A stretch of DNA of 64,000 nucleotides. Origin: an uncultured bacterium. GTDB lineage: Bacteria; Verrucomicrobiota; Kiritimatiellia; CAIKKV01. The stretch spans positions 38,887 through 102,886 of the forward strand of contig CALHRZ010000025.1 in NCBI GenBank assembly GCA_938038445.1. The letters run 5' to 3'. Under the pieces are notes generated by a model. It was not told the origin of the DNA, did not search any database, and was given only the letters and a program-made list of their open reading frames with translations. The first letter of the stretch is position 1; every line of letters starts with the position of its first letter. This document shows, in pieces, positions 9,132-16,705 of this stretch. Both the position numbers and the translations under genes were made by a program.

Positions 9132-9835
9132 TTCTTCTCCTGTGGAGGGGGGGAGTCGGTGGAAGGTTCCTTTTTCGGTTGAACCGTCGGCTCTCGCAGT
9201 CGGACCGGAGGGAAAGGAATGAGACCTCGTTGGATGGCCATGCTTTGATAGGCGCGACGGGAAGGGCCGCAGAAGTTAGAGCCCATCTGCTGGAAGGGAT
9301 CGGCTGTCCGTCTCAAGATACGCATGACGCAATGAGTATCTTGGCATACGGGGACGCCGATGGCGAAACCGAGCGCCCGCATCGCAGCCTGGCGAAGGCG
9401 GAGAGTCCGATTGGTGGCTCCGGGCATGAACTTTGTTAAATTTGCGATGGCCCATTGATCGTCGGGGGCAGCCAGGAGCAGAGTCCCTTTTGCCGATCCG
9501 TTGCCAAGGGCCACAATTACGACGCGGTTGCTGTTGAACAACGTGGGAATTACCTCGGGAAGGGTGTTCCATTGGGCCTGGAGTGGGATGCCTTCCACCC
9601 GAACCCAAAGGTCTTTTTCCATATAGGATCGGACGTCTTCGAATTCAGACGGTGAAAGCCCTGCCGCATTGACCAAAAGAATCCAGCGATTTGTGGCGCC
9701 TGGGGGGACGCGTGCGAAGGATCTCGGGGTTTCAAGGGATAGGAGGGGATCTGAAGGAGATGGCGTTTGGCCATAGAGAATAGACGGGGCAAAACCGCAG
9801 ACGAGGAGAATAATCCGAACAATTCGACCGTTCAT
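9128..9835 (-). CDS. Exported archaemetzincin-like (M54) protein lacking the HExxH zinc motif
   Basis: This is a 235-residue protein with a signal peptide (residues 1-22). I prefer ATG 9835 because an AAAGGG site precedes it; another ATG lies at 9850. The C-terminal half follows the M54 archaemetzincin layout: a helix where HELGHxxGL would stand (here 'RALGFAIGV', 153-161), then C164, 'CVM' at 169-171 and C189. The zinc ligands and catalytic Glu are replaced (His to Arg, Glu to Ala, His to Phe), so proteolysis is not expected while the Cys residues persist. Family assignment is my inference from these patterns. It is the first gene of the ATGA-linked operon with DUF4838. A Pro/Lys-rich tail ends the protein. 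Confidence 0.5.
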   Translation of the reverse strand: MNGRIVRIILLVCGFAPSILYGQTPSPSDPLLSLETPRSFARVPPGATNRWILLVNAAGLSPSEFEDVRSYMEKDLWVRVEGIPLQAQWNTLPEVIPTLFNSNRVVIVALGNGSAKGTLLLAAPDDQWAIANLTKFMPGATNRTLRLRQAAMRALGFAIGVPVCQDTHCVMRILRRTADPFQQMGSNFCGPSRRAYQSMAIQRGLIPFPPVRLREPTVQPKKEPSTDSPPPQEKK

Positions 9836-9936
9836 GATTAACCCTTTCATAAGGCGCCGAACAAAGACTAACTGTTATCCACTAGTCAACGCAAGACTTT
9901 GATGGTGTGGAACCAGTTGCGATACGGAAGGGGTCG

Positions 9937-9975
9937 AAAAAATAGGAGCGCGGACGGCGGATTTTGTCCCTGGCC
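9937..9975 (-). terminator. Possible weak terminator after the heparinase-like gene
   Basis: On the minus strand the 150-base gap after the heparinase-like stop contains a run of six T (9937-9942 on the complement) preceded by CCTA, which can pair with an upstream TAGG near 9973. The loop would be over 30 bases, so this is weak. No clear promoter for the next gene stands out in the gap. Confidence 0.2.
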
Positions 9976-9984
9976 TATTGCGGA

Positions 9985-12276
9985 TCAGGGAGACGTTTCT
10001 TCAGAAATGTTGAATGTTGAGGTCTGACCCCGAGGGGAAAACCTCTGAATGGGAGTGGGTGGAAAGGGGAGAAACCAAACGGAGGTTTTTGTTTTGGGAA
10101 GTGCAGTTTGGAGGCGAAGGTCTGTGCCGGCGTTACCGTGAAGAAGGCGGATCATTGGAGGAGGCTGATTAAAGACCCATGCGGCAATGAAAAGCGCATT
10201 CCGTCCTTTGGTTCGAGCGATGAGCGAATGGCGGGGAAGAACCGGCGCCAGTTCGCCGATGGTATGGCCGTGGCCGGGCGGGGGCAGCGGGTCGCGCGCG
10301 AGGTAAAAAACGGAACCGGGCGGTGCGAGAAGCGATAAAGCCGTTTGACCGGTTGCTCGCTTCCAACCGAAGCGAAGGAGGTTGGAACGGCACAGAAGTC
10401 GCCGAACGTTTGAGAAATGTCGGTATCCCCGCCGGGAACCAAGAGAAGCCCGGGTACTGGGGGTTTGAAGATCCACCGGATTGCCCACTCCATGCATGGC
10501 CCAGTCATATAGGTGGGACTGATTCGAGAGGATGCGATACACGTCGAGGACCATCGAGGGGGTCACAAGGATCGTTCGGTCAAGACACACGCCTGAATAG
10601 ACCCGTTCGTTTCGCGCGCGGACTGCTTGGAACCCGTCGCCATCGGGTTGGAAGAGAAGGCATTCGCCGTCGGAAATGGAATCGCGCCATCGGTCGCACT
10701 CCCAGATTGAATCGGTTTCAAAGTCATAAGGGAACATGGGGGATTGATCCACCGTAACGGTATTATGCGCGATGGTAGTGCGAGCCCAAGTCAGATAGTG
10801 AGGATCGGCGTATCCTCGATTGTCCATGCGGGGGGCATCCGTAATTTTTTCACCGCAGGCGTGGAGATCAAGATGGAGGGAGGCGGGGGATTGATGGCCG
10901 GCGGCATGGGGACCCCAGAAGAGAAAGGCGGAAAGAGCGGTGGTGGGGGATGAGGTTGTGCGGAGCACTGCTGCGCCGTAAACGGGGAAAAGAGTCGCGT
11001 TATTTTGGTGGTGGCCGACCAGGGAAAAGGAAACCTTTCTCGGCAATCGGAATGGGAGGGGTGGGTAATCAAACCGAGGAATTTTGAGGAATTCGATCTC
11101 CTCGATCCAAGGCGATTGGAGGGCGAGGGGGAGACCGGGGAGAGGGCGTTCATCAGTGGGAATTTCTGATTCCGCTTTGCGGATCAACGCTGCATAAAGT
11201 GGGTCCTGGTAGGCTTCATATGCGCGGTGCAGGAAAGGACCCCAGGCGAAGAGGCCACGGAGATTTTCGAGTCGGGAATCGTTCAAACCGGACAAGTCGC
11301 CGTTAGGGAATGCGAGGAAAAAGAGGGCATCGAATGCGGACTTCAGTGTTTTGGTTCCCAACCGGGTGCCATAATCGCGGTGGATATCCTGTCCGTCATT
11401 TTGCCACAGGGGCGGTAGGGTTTTGTGCCACAGATCCACACCCAGAGGGAGCAGCATATCGGCCATTTCCGCGAAGAGCGACAGACTATAGGCATGATAA
11501 CCAGGAGCCCGTTCCCAATGGAGACCATCGTCGAGGAGATCATGGCGCAATTGATGGATCAGTCCGTATCGCCAGTCGGCGAGAGAATTTCCCCAGCCGT
11601 AGAGAACGTCATGAATGCCTTGCCGGTCATGGAGGGCGACGGCGGCTGCCAATCTTCCGCGCAATACTGCCGTATTGTGATTGCCGCAGTCCCGGTGCGC
11701 CCCGCTGTTGGATGTTTCCTTTGTGGATTCCAGAAGTTTCCGAAAGAGGCCATGGTCCCTGGGAGATAGGGGCGAGGCGGCCAGGATGTCGTAGGTCTGG
11801 GCGATACGGACGATCAATTGGGCTTCCTGGCTGTCTTCGATTCCAAGGCGACCCAAGCCGTGCTGAACCGGCCACTGGGGGTAAATACGAGCGAGATTAT
11901 GCAAGTGGGCAATGCTTTTGCGACGGTAACGCGATTTTTGTGTGAAAACCCAAACGATTGCATTTCGCAAGGCCGATTTAGCGGTTTCCTGGGCCCAGGC
12001 AGGATCGGGTTCCTTGACGGAAAGGGGTCCATTCGGCTTATTCGTATCGGCTTTTTGGCGAAGAATCAAAAATGCGTGAGCGTGCCAGCTCTTTCTTCGG
12101 ATGAGCGTTTGGATGCGCTGCAAGGAAGCAGGGCTGATCAGAAGGTGAGGGTGGGGGGGAAAGCGGTTTGGCATGAGACCGAAGGGATCATACATTGCGT
12201 TCTGAAGCAATTCAGGGAACGATTTAGGGGTCAAGGGATCGGGATAAATCCAACATTTCATTTGACAACTTTTCAT
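9985..12276 (-). CDS. Heparinase II/III-like polysaccharide lyase family protein
   Basis: The 763-residue protein has an alpha/alpha toroid followed by a beta-sandwich, as in heparinase II/III and alginate lyases. Visible markers are 'NHNTA' (199-203), 'DGLHWERAPGYHAYSL' (250-265, the catalytic Tyr region), 'HQSPASLHLDLHACGE' (461-476) and 'TIAHNTVTVD' (501-510). These enzymes cleave uronic-acid-containing glycans by beta-elimination. No signal peptide is visible. The start is uncertain: ATG 12276 would make a near-leaderless mRNA from the TATAAT at 12285-12290, and ATGs at 12261, 12195 or 12174 are also possible, the last beginning 'MPNRFPPHPHLLIS' like family N-termini. It lies upstream of, and in the same direction as, the DUF4838 operon. 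Confidence 0.8.
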   Translation of the reverse strand: MKSCQMKCWIYPDPLTPKSFPELLQNAMYDPFGLMPNRFPPHPHLLISPASLQRIQTLIRRKSWHAHAFLILRQKADTNKPNGPLSVKEPDPAWAQETAKSALRNAIVWVFTQKSRYRRKSIAHLHNLARIYPQWPVQHGLGRLGIEDSQEAQLIVRIAQTYDILAASPLSPRDHGLFRKLLESTKETSNSGAHRDCGNHNTAVLRGRLAAAVALHDRQGIHDVLYGWGNSLADWRYGLIHQLRHDLLDDGLHWERAPGYHAYSLSLFAEMADMLLPLGVDLWHKTLPPLWQNDGQDIHRDYGTRLGTKTLKSAFDALFFLAFPNGDLSGLNDSRLENLRGLFAWGPFLHRAYEAYQDPLYAALIRKAESEIPTDERPLPGLPLALQSPWIEEIEFLKIPRFDYPPLPFRLPRKVSFSLVGHHQNNATLFPVYGAAVLRTTSSPTTALSAFLFWGPHAAGHQSPASLHLDLHACGEKITDAPRMDNRGYADPHYLTWARTTIAHNTVTVDQSPMFPYDFETDSIWECDRWRDSISDGECLLFQPDGDGFQAVRARNERVYSGVCLDRTILVTPSMVLDVYRILSNQSHLYDWAMHGVGNPVDLQTPSTRASLGSRRGYRHFSNVRRLLCRSNLLRFGWKRATGQTALSLLAPPGSVFYLARDPLPPPGHGHTIGELAPVLPRHSLIARTKGRNALFIAAWVFNQPPPMIRLLHGNAGTDLRLQTALPKTKTSVWFLPFPPTPIQRFSPRGQTSTFNISEETSP

Positions 12277-12290
12277 AACAACGTATTATA
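12262..12290 (+). promoter_or_regulatory. Sigma70-type promoter with a symmetric -10 element shared by two divergent genes
   Basis: TTGACA at 12262-12267 (perfect -35), a 16-base spacer and TATTAT at 12284-12289 drive the plus-strand beta-helix gene. The same bases read TATAAT on the minus strand (12285-12290) and could drive the heparinase-like gene, though no good minus-strand -35 is visible. The plus -35 falls just inside the annotated 5' end of the heparinase-like gene. Confidence 0.65.
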
Positions 12291-12320
12291 AAAAATGGGA
12301 TGTGTAAAGGAGGAGTAGCA

Positions 12321-15092
12321 ATGAAAAAGTGCGTGAGGATTGTGGCTATTCTTTTGGCGGGAAGCGTTACGCGGGGAGCCGATCGCTATGTGTGGCTGGG
12401 AGCGCCATCCTCCTCTCCCCCTTATGAAAGTTGGGAAACCGCTGCGACGAACATTCAAGATGCCATTGATGCGGCTTCTGCTGGAGAGACGATTTGGGTT
12501 ACGAATGGGACGTATGTGCTCAACCAACCGCTTTTCATCGGTTCTGCTGTTACGCTCAAGAGTGTCAATGGTCGCGATGCGACGGTGATTACGCGAAATC
12601 CTTCTCTTTCAATTCGCTTGTTGGTGCTTTCCAATGCAAACGCGGTGGTGGAGGGTTTTTCGTTTACGAATGGTCTTGGGCGAGCGCCGGCCTTGAATCA
12701 GCATTCGTATGGAGGGGCCTTGGCGATCTATAACGGAACTGTTCGCGACTCGCGCATCGCCACCAACATCTGCCAGGGAGGATATGCCAGCGAGAATAAT
12801 TATCATGCCTACGGTGGAGGTATTTACCTTGTGACCGGGAGGCTGGAAAACTGCGAAATTGTTTATAACACCGCGCGCGGGAGCGGGGGTAGCAGTTCGG
12901 CATTCGGCGGCGGACTATATGCGATTGCGGGTGAAATTGAAAATTGTGTGATTGCCAGCAACGCCGCCTGGGCGACAGGGAATGGAAGAGGGCAGGGAGG
13001 AGGGGTCCAAATCATGGGGATATCCCGACTGACCGGCAGTCGGGTTATAGCCAATCGAGCGCAGGGGGCCAATAATTATCTCGACGCCTATGGGGGCGGC
13101 ATTTATATGGAGGGCGCTGGGCTGGTCAGCAATTGTGTCATTCAGGGGAATTCCATTCCATGGCACCAGTCTTGGGGGGGCGGGGTATACATGACGAGTG
13201 GATTGGTGACCCATTCGTTGGTTGCAAGCAATCGCGTGTTTGCCAGTGTTCTCCACTGGGATACATCCACCCCTTCTGGGGGCGGCCTCTATGTCGCGGG
13301 AACTGGCGTTGTAAGGAGTTCGTTGATTTATGAAAATCGGGCGGAGCACACGGGGCAATTTCGTCCAGGTTCTTCGCTGGGGGGAGGCGTTTATCTCACA
13401 AACAATGGCTCTGTCGTGCACTGTACCATTACGCGGAATGGGGTGACGAGTTGGTCGGGTGGGCTAGGGGATGGAGTCTATGTGGCGGGCGGAACACTCA
13501 GCAACTCCATTGTGGCCTACAATGTGACGAACTATAATCAGGTGCCCTTTTTAGTGGATCAGGAAAATGTACGCCAAGTCGGGGGGATTGTGAGTTATTC
13601 CTGTGTGCCGCGTTCGCAGGGAATCATGGGCGTCAGCAATGTGTTTGCAGATCCGGGTTTTTGGGACGCAGGCGCGTTCGATTTTCGGTTGTTGCCGGGC
13701 TCGCCCTGTCTCGATTCGGCGGCCACAATTGCAGCGGTCACGACGGATTACGCAGGGAATCCCCGCGGGGTGGATGGGGATGGGGATGGCGTCGGGGCTG
13801 CGGATATGGGTGCTTTGGAGGCGCTGGCGGCGGATGAGGGACCGCTGCGGGCGGGGTTCCGCGTGGTCCCTGAGGATTTGTTTGATGGCGGCAATTTTGT
13901 TTGGACGGCCTCTGTGGCCGGATCGAACACGACGGGATTAATCTATTCCTGGGATTTGGATGCGGATGAGGTTGTGGAATACAGCGGAAGCGACCGACAG
14001 ACCGTTACGCAAGCGGTGGGCATTGCGGGATATCGTGCCCTTAAACTGACCGTGGAAAATGGAATATCGGAGACTACGGCGGTTGTTCGGCCGGCGGCGG
14101 TCCGGGTGCATCCATCCGTGCTGTATGTTCGGCAAGGAGGGTCTGGGACTCCACCGTATGAAACGCCGGCGAAAGGGACAACCAACCTAGCGGCGGCTCT
14201 TTACTATGCGGAAGCAGGGAGCAAAGTTTCTGTCGGCGAAGGGGCGTTTGGAATCAGCAATCTGCCGATCGTGCTGCGGCGAGGTGTGACGATCGAAGGA
14301 GTTCGTCCGGCAGATTCGATTCTCGAACGGCGAGTCACGGCTTCCATGCGTCTTTTCCTTCTCTCCCATTCAAATGCCGTGCTTCGCAATTTGACCTTAC
14401 GGAATGGTCTTTACCAGTTAGCAGGTCTTGCGCGAGGCGGTGCGGTCATTATGGCCCAAGGTTTGGTGGAAAACTGCGTATTGACGAATAACGTTGCGTG
14501 GGGTAAGCCTAATCAGCAAGGATTAGGAGGTGCCGTTTATCTGATGGGGGGTACGGTTCGGAACTGTTTGATCGCTTATAATCAGGCCAAGTCTGACAAT
14601 CAAAACAGTGGCGGCGGTGGCATTTATATGTTGGGGGGGTCAGTGGAGAACTGTACGATCGTGAGCAATCATACGAGTCGAGCCGATGCTTCCGGCACCA
14701 ATGACATCACACGGGGGGGCGGAGTGTATCTAGGGGGGGGAGGTGTTACCAATTCCATCGTGTATTTCAATTCGATCCGTGTGGAGACGCCGTTTGAGGT
14801 GAACATCAAGAGTTCGAGTGCTACAACCAATGCCCGGTATTCTTGTTCGACTGATCTGGATCATAACCCCAGCGGCACGGGAAACATCACAAACGACCCC
14901 TTATTGGTTGATCGTTTCCTGGGCAACTTTCGATTGACTCCCGCCTCTCCGTGCCTTAATGCGGGCACCTCGTTGCTTTGGCATGCGAGTGCAATGGATT
15001 TGGACGACAAACCCCGCGTCAAGGTTGGAAAGGTGGATATGGGTGCCTATGAATGGCAGCCGCCAGCGGGAACTCTGATGATGATTCGCTGA
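12321..15092 (+). CDS. Exported protein with two right-handed beta-helix (choice-of-anchor Q type) domains
   Basis: This is a 923-residue protein. ATG 12321 follows a strong AAAGGAGGAG site at 12306-12315, and residues 1-20 form a signal peptide. Residues about 30-485 are beta-helix repeats of the pattern 'GGGIY...V.NC.I..N', ending in the choice-of-anchor Q signature 'RLLPGSPCLDSA'. A PKD-like segment follows ('YSWDLDADEVVEYSGSD'). Then a second, shorter beta-helix begins with 'LYVRQGGSGTPPYETPAKGT', a restart of the N-terminal 'SSPPYESWETAATNIQDA' theme, and again ends 'RLTPASPCLNAG'. So the protein is an internal duplication around a PKD-like linker. Such proteins are extracellular, and some are polysaccharide lyases. 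The substrate is not evident. Confidence 0.8.
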   Translation: MKKCVRIVAILLAGSVTRGADRYVWLGAPSSSPPYESWETAATNIQDAIDAASAGETIWVTNGTYVLNQPLFIGSAVTLKSVNGRDATVITRNPSLSIRLLVLSNANAVVEGFSFTNGLGRAPALNQHSYGGALAIYNGTVRDSRIATNICQGGYASENNYHAYGGGIYLVTGRLENCEIVYNTARGSGGSSSAFGGGLYAIAGEIENCVIASNAAWATGNGRGQGGGVQIMGISRLTGSRVIANRAQGANNYLDAYGGGIYMEGAGLVSNCVIQGNSIPWHQSWGGGVYMTSGLVTHSLVASNRVFASVLHWDTSTPSGGGLYVAGTGVVRSSLIYENRAEHTGQFRPGSSLGGGVYLTNNGSVVHCTITRNGVTSWSGGLGDGVYVAGGTLSNSIVAYNVTNYNQVPFLVDQENVRQVGGIVSYSCVPRSQGIMGVSNVFADPGFWDAGAFDFRLLPGSPCLDSAATIAAVTTDYAGNPRGVDGDGDGVGAADMGALEALAADEGPLRAGFRVVPEDLFDGGNFVWTASVAGSNTTGLIYSWDLDADEVVEYSGSDRQTVTQAVGIAGYRALKLTVENGISETTAVVRPAAVRVHPSVLYVRQGGSGTPPYETPAKGTTNLAAALYYAEAGSKVSVGEGAFGISNLPIVLRRGVTIEGVRPADSILERRVTASMRLFLLSHSNAVLRNLTLRNGLYQLAGLARGGAVIMAQGLVENCVLTNNVAWGKPNQQGLGGAVYLMGGTVRNCLIAYNQAKSDNQNSGGGGIYMLGGSVENCTIVSNHTSRADASGTNDITRGGGVYLGGGGVTNSIVYFNSIRVETPFEVNIKSSSATTNARYSCSTDLDHNPSGTGNITNDPLLVDRFLGNFRLTPASPCLNAGTSLLWHASAMDLDDKPRVKVGKVDMGAYEWQPPAGTLMMIR

Positions 15093-15150
15093 AAACGAGG
15101 AAAACGGGGTTGATGTGGAGATGGGGGCTGGAGTAGATTGGAATTTTATC

Positions 15151-15224
15151 GCCCCCGTAGCTCAGGTGGACAGAGCGAGTGATTCCTAATCACTAGGCCG
15201 CAGGTTCGAGTCCTGCCGGGGGCA
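15151..15224 (+). tRNA. tRNA-Arg (anticodon CCU)
   Basis: The 74-base cloverleaf has acceptor GCCCCCG/CGGGGGC with discriminator A, a D arm with 'AGCTCAGG', and anticodon stem AGTGA/TCACT around loop TTCCTAA, giving anticodon CCT at 34-36, which reads AGG codons. The T arm has GGTTCGAGTCC. CCA is not encoded. Its 3' end is 5 bases from the stop of the convergent sulfatase gene. Confidence 0.95.
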
Positions 15225-15229
15225 ATGAA

Positions 15230-16699
15230 TCAGGCGCCATCATTTCTGCGACCTGGCCACCGCTGATCCGCCCAAGGGGAGCGGAGAGGTTCAGTCCCGT
15301 TCCGACAAGGTCTTCCGTCTTTCGTCCATCCGCACCCCCTTTCTTCCAAAATTTGGGTAAGTCGTGTCCGCCAGAGGGCGATTTCCTCCTGGCGGGTCGG
15401 ATCGGCCGCAAGGTTTCGGCATTCGTCGGGGTCCTGTTCGAGATCAAAAAACTGTTCTTCATCAGTTCGCGAGAACCAGATGTATTTCCGGCGTCCGTCC
15501 GTGAGGTATTGCATTTCCGTAGACGGGGAATAGCAGGCCAAGTGTTCGCCGTGGATGAAGGGTCGGACTTGCGAGCGCTCGCCTCGGAGAACGGGCAGGA
15601 GGGAGACCCCTTCCACGGTAGGAGGCAGAGGGATTCCCGCGATCTCGAGAAGTGTCGGCATCAGATCGCGCAACTCGACGCAGGCGGGCGGTCGTGATGC
15701 GACGAGCGGAAAATCTCCCCTCAAGGGGGGCACGATGAGGAACGGGATGCGAGCGCTTCCTTCGTAGGGGTAGGTTTTTCGCCAGAGGTGATGATCGCCC
15801 TGCATATCGCCGTGGTCGGAGATGAAAACGATCCATGTGTAGGCTAGCTCTTCCGGATCTTCTCGTTCGAAGTGATGGAACAGGCGTCCCAACTGGCTGT
15901 CAATGAAGGAAATCTCGCCCAGATAACCGGAACGGGCCCGATGAATGTCTTCGGGAGACATTTTTCCTTGCCATGCGTTGGGATCAGCTGCGGTTTGTGG
16001 GTTGTCATGACGGGCGGCCCAGTCGCCCACGACGGGCGGGGGGGTGGTTCGATCATAATAGAGGTTGAAGTACCAGGCGGGAGGAACATAGGGCGAATGA
16101 GGTCGTGCGAAGGAGATATTGAGAAAGAAGGGGCGGTTTCGGTCGCGCCTCCGAAGGAATTCCAGAGATCGCCACATGGTCCACGCCGTGGGGTGGAGGC
16201 GTTCGTCTGTGTGCCAGGGTCGGGCGTGCCAAGAATTATACATGACTCCGTGGTCGTCCGGGGTGACATCCTCCGGGGACTGTAGCGCGAACCAACGGCG
16301 ATATTCGCTATCCGGCATTCGCCCTTCCTCATCTAATTCTGCCGATTCGAATCCCATCGAGGCGCGCTGGGGGTGGAAATGTCCTTTTCCGACCAGATGG
16401 GTTCGATAACCGGCTTTGCGCAGTTCGCCGGCCAGCGTATAGGGGAAGTCGCAGGGGATTTGGGTTCCGCCGCGTCCCATACCGAGGACGCCGGTATGCC
16501 ATTGATCCTGGCCGGACCAGAGGATCGCGCGAGCGGGAAGGCAGGAGGGGACGGCGGAATAAGCGCGGGAGAAGAGAGCGCCACGGGAGGCGAGGTAGTC
16601 CAGATTCGGGGTCTGGGCAACCGGATGTCCTGCTGCTCCGAGGCAATCGCCCCGCATCTGATCTGCGATGATGAGAATGATATTCGGGGGTTTCGGCAT
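15230..16699 (-). CDS. Sulfatase (type I, formylglycine-dependent, Cys type)
   Basis: The 489-residue alkaline-phosphatase-superfamily sulfatase hydrolyses sulfate esters. The N-terminus begins directly with the core strand 'PNIILIIADQMRGD' (metal-binding Asp13). The formylglycine site is 'PSCLPAR' (Cys53-Leu-Pro-Ala-Arg57), and 'FISDHGDMQGDHHLW' supplies C-terminal metal ligands. No signal peptide precedes the core, so the protein appears cytoplasmic. Such Cys-type sites need a maturation enzyme (FGE or anSME), which is not in this window. It lies 6 bases after a second sulfatase and forms an operon with the DUF4838 paralogue, suggesting action on the same sulfated glycan. Substrate specificity cannot be read from sequence alone. 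Confidence 0.92.
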   Translation of the reverse strand: MPKPPNIILIIADQMRGDCLGAAGHPVAQTPNLDYLASRGALFSRAYSAVPSCLPARAILWSGQDQWHTGVLGMGRGGTQIPCDFPYTLAGELRKAGYRTHLVGKGHFHPQRASMGFESAELDEEGRMPDSEYRRWFALQSPEDVTPDDHGVMYNSWHARPWHTDERLHPTAWTMWRSLEFLRRRDRNRPFFLNISFARPHSPYVPPAWYFNLYYDRTTPPPVVGDWAARHDNPQTAADPNAWQGKMSPEDIHRARSGYLGEISFIDSQLGRLFHHFEREDPEELAYTWIVFISDHGDMQGDHHLWRKTYPYEGSARIPFLIVPPLRGDFPLVASRPPACVELRDLMPTLLEIAGIPLPPTVEGVSLLPVLRGERSQVRPFIHGEHLACYSPSTEMQYLTDGRRKYIWFSRTDEEQFFDLEQDPDECRNLAADPTRQEEIALWRTRLTQILEERGCGWTKDGRPCRNGTEPLRSPWADQRWPGRRNDGA

Positions 16700-16705
16700 C
16701 GGTTC

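Noticed and set aside
12780..14770. CRISPR-like or tandem DNA repeats in the beta-helix gene
   Set aside because: The recurring GGNGG and AAYTG words encode degenerate protein repeats; there are no conserved direct repeats with spacers.
15151..15232. tRNA-Arg as an integration (att) site
   Set aside because: No integrase nearby and no second copy of the tRNA 3' end noticed in the window.
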